The notes beneath the pieces were generated by a model that was not told where the DNA came from, ran no database searches, and was given only the letters and a program-made list of their open reading frames with translations. From the NCBI GenBank assembly GCA_947568835.1, contig OX387607.1:7511201-7575200 (forward strand): DNA of 64,000 bases. Direction: 5' to 3'. This stretch comes from Protonemura montana. Taxonomy: Eukaryota; Arthropoda; Insecta; Plecoptera; Nemouridae. The position numbers were made by a program, and so were the translations under genes. The stretch's first letter is position 1. Each line of letters opens with the position of its first letter. Below, in pieces: positions 59,220 through 64,000 of this stretch.

Positions 59220-62200
59220 CTACAGCTGCTCGTTCTCTGCGAGTGGTGCTTGTTCCCAAAATTTCATCCGGCTGTCGTAGAACTCGGTGGTCATGCGAAA
59301 CTCGATGGTAGCGGTGTCTTGGTTGTGCAGTTGAAACTGTTGTCATGACGACTTCCAATCACATGCAGTGAAATTCAGATGTTTCTGTGAGTAAGAGGTC
59401 CAACTTCTAGTGGACAATTTTGGTAAAACCCAACCTTAAAGGACTAAAATAACATTGGTTATTAAACGCAAATTAACAAAAATATCATATCATCGTATCC
59501 TGCATCACGAAGTTGATCTATTTTGAAATAGTAGCCCTGGTCATTATTTGAATCGTCGGTTTGTGTTCCCAGTTCTGTATTTCCAGGACTAATCCGTGCT
59601 TGGCGAAGTTGGTCCAGAGGGTGACGAGACTGTCGACCACTTTGAGATCTCTGTGGTGCTCGGGCCACGCGGGGAAACCGGCGACCGGCATCAGGTGGAT
59701 CTGTTCGTCGCCATGAGCGATACCTGCAAAAAATGGATTGATTAGTGGGGCTTAATGCCGCCCTGTTTTGAAAAAGGACCATTTAACACTGGTTTATGAG
59801 TGGATGGTGATGAAGATGATGATAAACCTAACCTAACCTTGAAGGGAGGAGGGGAAATCCGGTGACGGAACGTAGACTATTCCTGTTGAAGAGCATCAAG
59901 CGGACTACTGGCTTATTGCCCTTCCCGAAATACTGTATAACCACTCGCCTACATCAATTTTATTGTTAGAGCTGATAAAGGGTAACGGCCAAGGATATTG
60001 GAGGGTATCGTGAACTTATGCCAATTATATACATTATTTTTGTTTCCAAGGCGTACTTTCCATTACAAACTTGCTACTTTGTATCGTTATCACTCCCTAG
60101 TTGGTCAAGCAGGCTGGCAGTCAGTTTTAAAAATCAAATCGCTCAAGTCACTATTCGTTGAGGAACATTCTTTGCACGGTAGCTCTTAAATATCATAGCG
60201 AGAAGATGGTTGATATTAAAAAGTGTCGAATTAGTATTTCACATCGTTGTTTGTTGATTTTGAGTTTCTTTGCGTTTTCATGGCATGCCGTAGACAATGC
60301 CGATTTGCTTGCTGAAACCAAAGCAGTGTGCTTCGACGAAGACGTTTACAGGCACGTTCTCCTTGACAACCATACTGATCAGAGTACGAAACTCAATCTG
60401 GCAGCTGATATAATCTACAACTGCTCCCAGTCACCAATAGAAGACAATGATGTTAAGAAAGTAATGAAAATTTACTTCGACGTTTTGCATTTAGATCAAG
60501 ATATTTTATCAGAGTCATTTCGCATACTTAAAAAAATTCTTGATGCAATAGACAACATTTTTTCAAAATATAGCATAGTTCCTTCTTTGTTTTTTCAAAT
60601 GGCGTTTAGACTTCCATCGCGTACCGTGAAGGATTCTCACATCGGAGATGACCTTTTTACAAACGCTGTTCTTGACTCTCAGCCCAAAAAGTTATCACCC
60701 ACAGTCATGTCAACAGTGATGTTTGGTTATGAAAGGAAACCATATTTTATTACTTCGGGATTTTACACCACAGACACAAATGAGAAAATGGTTAGTTTCG
60801 CCAACTCTACTGAAATTGACACCTTGTTTAAGTTTTATCCAAATTTTGCCTGTGTCGCAGTAAACCCTGAAACAGTTTCCTACTACCGCGTTGTGGCAGT
60901 CGTCTACCCAGTAAACGTGACGTCGTATCCGAAGATGGGATCAGCGTCGAACATCCACCAGTTGGATCTCTACATCGACGTCGATTACGACGCAATAAAA
61001 ATCAAGTTGAACATGCAAGTACCAAACGGAGACACGTTGTTTGACATCATGTTCCGACCGGAAACTTCTGATACTGAGTCGGGGTGTGCATCTTGGAGTG
61101 ACGACCTCGACGCATGGACCGAAACGGGAGCTTGCTGGGTACAATACGTCCACAGCGTCACAACATGCCGCTGTAACACTGGCGGTAACAGAGTGACTAG
61201 AGTCATTATGTTCGACCTCCCGCGCCCAAGTAATTTCGCTTTATCTACACAATTTGTAGGCCCCGCTATTGTCATGCTTATATTTTCGTCGTTTTCGTTG
61301 CTTAGTTTGATTGGGATTTTTGCAATCGCCATTATTTTACCCAAATGGCGCGAGGAATTGGGCAACAAAATCGTTTTGAATTTAGCCGTGTCGTTGTTCG
61401 TTTATTTAATCATGAACACGATACGTGAAACGCAATTGATTTTTTCGTATGGAAATATGTTCAATGTCGGTTTAATCTGTTTTACTGCGTTCATGTATTA
61501 CATCCGACTCGTGCACTATGCGTGGTGGTCGGTGCTGGTATTTTATCAATTTCGTAGGATTTCAGATAATTTCGAAGATATTCCGACCGCACATATTTTG
61601 CTCGTGGTCAGTCTTCTGGCTTGGCTAGGTCCAATTGTTCCTTTAATAGTCTTGCTATCTTGGGACGCGAACACACACTTTACAGGCCCTAACAAGCAAA
61701 CGCATTACCTTATGTACTTGGTTCCTTGCGCTGTAATCACACTGGTCAACATTGGTGTGGTCAATTTGCTGAAATGCATAGTAAGACGAGTATTTGGCTG
61801 TGGCAAAGTTCTGCTGCCAGACGACAGTGTCTCTGACAAGCGTAGATTGAATCGAGCTTTGACTCAAGTTTCCACGCTGAATTCTCTTTTTGTTGCAGCC
61901 GCCTGCGCAGAGTTGTGTAACGATTTGTTTTTCCATAGCGTTTTTCTTGACTATGTCAACAAGTTTCTGGACCCGAGCAAAGGGTGCGTTTTGTTTTTGG
62001 TCTATATTCTGTCCGATTCAGCGACCAAAAGTCACTGGAGGTTCAAGTTTGATGAGGAGGATGAACCGTTGCCGGTGAAGGGAAATAACAAATTTAAAAA
62101 TTTTAGGACTACTCGAAGGGTAATCAAATCTTTATAGCACAGTAAAAAGTTGTAAAAATGACTTTAAATTATGGTTAGAACTTTGGTTTCTCTAAACAAC

Positions 62201-63803
62201 TTCAATTTTGCAGTAAACTTTAAAAAAACTTTTGTGGTCAGCTTGAAATGTCATTAAACCATTACTCTGCTGAATGTCATGTGCACGTTTGTTTTCTTTA
62301 TGTCAAGCATGTATTTGTTTTTCTATGTTTTAATGTGTTTTATGCTATGGCACCACTGGGTATTTGCCTGTCTGTCATAAAGGTTAAATAAAAAAATACA
62401 TAGACCAGGATAAGACTGATATACGTACCTATCAGTGTACTTATTTCATGATAATAACAAGCCAGGTAATAACCCAAGCAGTATCGTCGAGCCACGAAGG
62501 TCGTGTTTGAGGCCATATTTGACACAACAGTGAAAACTAGATTTGCTATTCTTAGGGTCGGTGTCCAGTGGTCCCTTTAAACTTATTTGTTATTTGTTTG
62601 GTAACAGCCAATCTAAAGATGTATTTTCTTTGTTCTGAACACCTGGAATTTTAAACGTTATTTTTAGTTTACTTTTTTTTTTTTTAAGTTGTTTATTTAG
62701 GAAAAAATGCTATTTACAGTAAATTTTACATTTTTGTAATTTCTTGGCTTAAATGTTTACTTAAATACTGACATGGCTTTCTAATTTTCTACTAAACTTA
62801 ACAAAGTCTTCCTCGCCTTTAATATTTGCAGGAAGTGCATAATACTTTCTTACTCCTCCTTAAAATATACTTTTGTTAACCTTGCTTTCTACACACGAAT
62901 TTCTTTCTGATCTAGTATTATGTTCGTGATCTTTAAAATTAAGTCTATTTTCTAAGTAATTGAGCATCTTGCCATGTAGGATCTTATTAATAGTATCTTG
63001 CTACTTATTTATACTTTTTATCAACCCTTTATGGTTTGTTATGTTTCACGCGAGAGTTATGTTTTCTTTTTACATTATTGTTTGACCGATGTCTTCAGTT
63101 TATTAAACACTCAAATAAAATAATTAAATCAGAAAAATAAATAAAATTTTCACGAAAGTTACTCTTTTTTGAACCAATTTCCAAGCATCTACGTGATAGC
63201 ACAAAGAATAAAATAAAAAAGTTCTATTTCAACAATACAATATAATACAGTTATTTATGATTTCTTTGATTTTTATCTAATAAGTGTAATTAACAAAACA
63301 CGCACAAAATAAAATAAGGCCTCACAAACGCAAAGGTTATGGTAATGACCATGCCGCAGTCAACCAATAAGTAGGTAGGTTCAATCAATGTCATAGGCAA
63401 TCGATAGCAATCCATGGCATCTCAGTTGCAACGCTGTGCACGTTTACGGCCTCTCACCTTATTCGGGGCTACATTGATCCAGATTGTGATGGTTTTTTCA
63501 TAAGTTTTCATCGATTAGTTTAAATTATAAACTAATCCAATATGGCTGCAAACCTGGTTAGAGCAACTCTATTCAGTGCTGTTATCAGCAGTACCAGATA
63601 CAAGGCACTCAGTTTCATTACTTCTTTCATGACTTACCATAGTCTGCAACAGGTTCGGCAGTGTACGAGCTACCATAGCTGAAGATGCCCTTGTACCAGA
63701 AGTTGTACATGTAGATGGAGTCGTGTCCACGACGGGCTTGGATCTGCGCGGACTTGTGTGCACCTTGAATTACAAGGCGGTCCGAGAAGAGCTGTGGAAG
63801 TTT
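59220..63803 (-). CDS. Carboxylesterase (alpha/beta hydrolase), last three exons; 5' part beyond the window
   Basis: C-terminal part of a type-B carboxylesterase or juvenile-hormone-esterase-like enzyme, which hydrolyses ester bonds. Exon pieces in transcript order: 63803-63638, 59723 to about 59590, and 59336-59220. The first reads LPQLFSDRLVIQGAHKSAQ, then SIYMYNFWYKGIFSYG. The second begins across the junction with GIAHGDEQIHLMP, whose His is the catalytic base of the family, then PEHHRDLKVVDSLVTLWTNF. The third gives DTATIEFRMTTEFYDSRMKF and WEQAPLAENEQL before TAG. After WTNFAKHG the expected GN.../YF.ID continuation (GNTELGTQTDDSN, GYYFKID) lies in another frame, and the only in-frame donor is a weak TTA|GTCCTG. 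So this copy has either a shortened C-terminus or a frame break. The nucleophile Ser exon is outside the window. A single-exon GPCR gene sits in the intron. Confidence 0.8.
59745..59942 (-). repeat. 5S-derived SINE (family R1), 3' half
   Basis: In the esterase intron. Contains GCTTAATGCCGCCCTGTTTTG, TGAAGGGAGGAGGGGAAATC and GAAGAGCATCAAGCGGAC. It stops before the 5S head. Confidence 0.7.
60206..62137 (+). CDS. Adhesion-like seven-helix GPCR, single exon
   Basis: A 643-residue receptor in one uninterrupted frame. Start at 60206 (AGAAGATGG, good context) opens a signal peptide (CLLILSFFAFSWHAV). A 48-base upstream extension to 60158 is in frame but would bury it. The ectodomain (about 30-345) has several N-glycosylation sequons. 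It ends in a GPS-like cysteine motif: CASWSDDLDAWTETGACW then TTCRCN (residues 294-324). The cleavage HLT is not there (CRCNTGG), so self-cleavage is doubtful. Seven helices follow: FVGPAIVMLIFSSFSLLSLI (TM1), KIVLNLAVSLFVYLIM (TM2), MYYIRLVHYAWWSVLVFYQF (TM3), ILLVVSLLAWLGPIVPLIVL (TM4), YLMYLVPCAVITLVNIGVV (TM5), STLNSLFVAAACAEL (TM6), GCVLFLVYILSDS (TM7). Ligand unknown; I do not recognise an orthologue. It lies in an esterase intron on the opposite strand. Lack of introns suggests a retrogene or a lineage-specific intronless family. Confidence 0.85.
   Translation: MVDIKKCRISISHRCLLILSFFAFSWHAVDNADLLAETKAVCFDEDVYRHVLLDNHTDQSTKLNLAADIIYNCSQSPIEDNDVKKVMKIYFDVLHLDQDILSESFRILKKILDAIDNIFSKYSIVPSLFFQMAFRLPSRTVKDSHIGDDLFTNAVLDSQPKKLSPTVMSTVMFGYERKPYFITSGFYTTDTNEKMVSFANSTEIDTLFKFYPNFACVAVNPETVSYYRVVAVVYPVNVTSYPKMGSASNIHQLDLYIDVDYDAIKIKLNMQVPNGDTLFDIMFRPETSDTESGCASWSDDLDAWTETGACWVQYVHSVTTCRCNTGGNRVTRVIMFDLPRPSNFALSTQFVGPAIVMLIFSSFSLLSLIGIFAIAIILPKWREELGNKIVLNLAVSLFVYLIMNTIRETQLIFSYGNMFNVGLICFTAFMYYIRLVHYAWWSVLVFYQFRRISDNFEDIPTAHILLVVSLLAWLGPIVPLIVLLSWDANTHFTGPNKQTHYLMYLVPCAVITLVNIGVVNLLKCIVRRVFGCGKVLLPDDSVSDKRRLNRALTQVSTLNSLFVAAACAELCNDLFFHSVFLDYVNKFLDPSKGCVLFLVYILSDSATKSHWRFKFDEEDEPLPVKGNNKFKNFRTTRRVIKSL
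62387..62392 (+). terminator. Polyadenylation signal of the GPCR gene
   Basis: AATAAA inside AGGTTAAATAAAAAAATAC, about 250 bases past the stop codon. Confidence 0.6.
62400..63637. other. AT-rich esterase intron sequence
   Basis: No gene, named repeat or RNA seen. T-rich and AAATAAAATA-like low complexity. Confidence 0.5.
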
Positions 63804-63904
63804 CTGAGTGCAATCCTTATTCCTCGGGGGTAGTAAGTCTACGTACGCAAACCATGGGCATGCTAGCTCCATGTTTAGGCTACTGTCAAATGTCGAACAG
63901 CGTG

Positions 63905-64000
63905 GCGTGGTGTTCGAAACATCGGTTATCGTGAGATCACCGACGATAAGCAACACTGCACTGGATCAGGTAATGGATGGGTGATCATCAAGCATATAAC
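63905..64000 (+). repeat. 5S-derived SINE (family R1), head, cut by the window end
   Basis: Plus strand: CGGTTATCGTGAGATCACCG, then ATAAGCAACACTGC and GTAATGGATGGGTGATCA, matching the 5S-like head of the R1 family. The body continues past 64000. Confidence 0.8.

Overview
This window is eukaryotic. Its genes are split by GT-AG introns, its intergenic and intronic DNA is AT-rich, and it is dense in SINEs, foldback elements and one LTR element. The recognisable genes are an interference-hedgehog receptor, a Fasciclin 3 adhesion molecule, a painless-type TRPA channel, an adhesion-like GPCR and a carboxylesterase. This combination points to an arthropod, most likely an insect or another pancrustacean. 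I cannot name the species.

Layout. Positions 1-13497 hold no gene I can support, only copies of dispersed repeats and a poly-C tract. Positions 13552-24856 (+) carry a 14-exon ihog gene of about 884 codons, with a signal peptide, four Ig domains, two FN3 domains, one membrane helix and a short tail. Introns of this gene hold two palindromic foldback elements and part of a SINE. Positions 24857-34597 are a repeat graveyard: tRNA-headed SINEs, a 5S-rRNA-headed SINE and inverted repeats. Positions 34598-41544 (-) carry a five-exon ankyrin/TRPA channel gene with duplicated ankyrin exons, one of them decayed. Positions 42905-54597 (-) carry Fasciclin 3 in nine exons. It has two tandem copies of the N-terminal Fas3-type Ig domain, and its first intron houses a young, short LTR element (50491-54461). 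Positions 56794-58215 (+) are the remains of a divergently oriented Fas3-like paralogue. One of its exons is split by a 445-bp SINE with a perfect 12-bp target duplication. Positions 59220-63803 (-) hold the last three exons of a carboxylesterase whose 5' part lies beyond the window. A single-exon adhesion-like GPCR gene (60206-62137, +) sits inside one of its introns.

Most informative finding. The commonest dispersed repeat, with about twelve full or partial copies, has a head matching the internal promoter region of 5S rRNA. It is therefore a 5S-derived (SINE3-type) element. Two copies have exact 12-bp target duplications, and one of them broke a host exon. A second, tRNA-headed SINE occurs both as a simple copy and as a head-to-head foldback with its own 12-bp target duplication.

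The host genes are not an operon. They share only membrane or secreted locations: Hedgehog reception (ihog), homophilic adhesion (Fas3), sensory cation channel (TRPA), an orphan receptor and an esterase. I saw no CRISPR array, no rRNA operon and no intact tRNA gene that I trust. I did not find a wholly new biological system. The novelty lies in gene architecture and in the SINEs.
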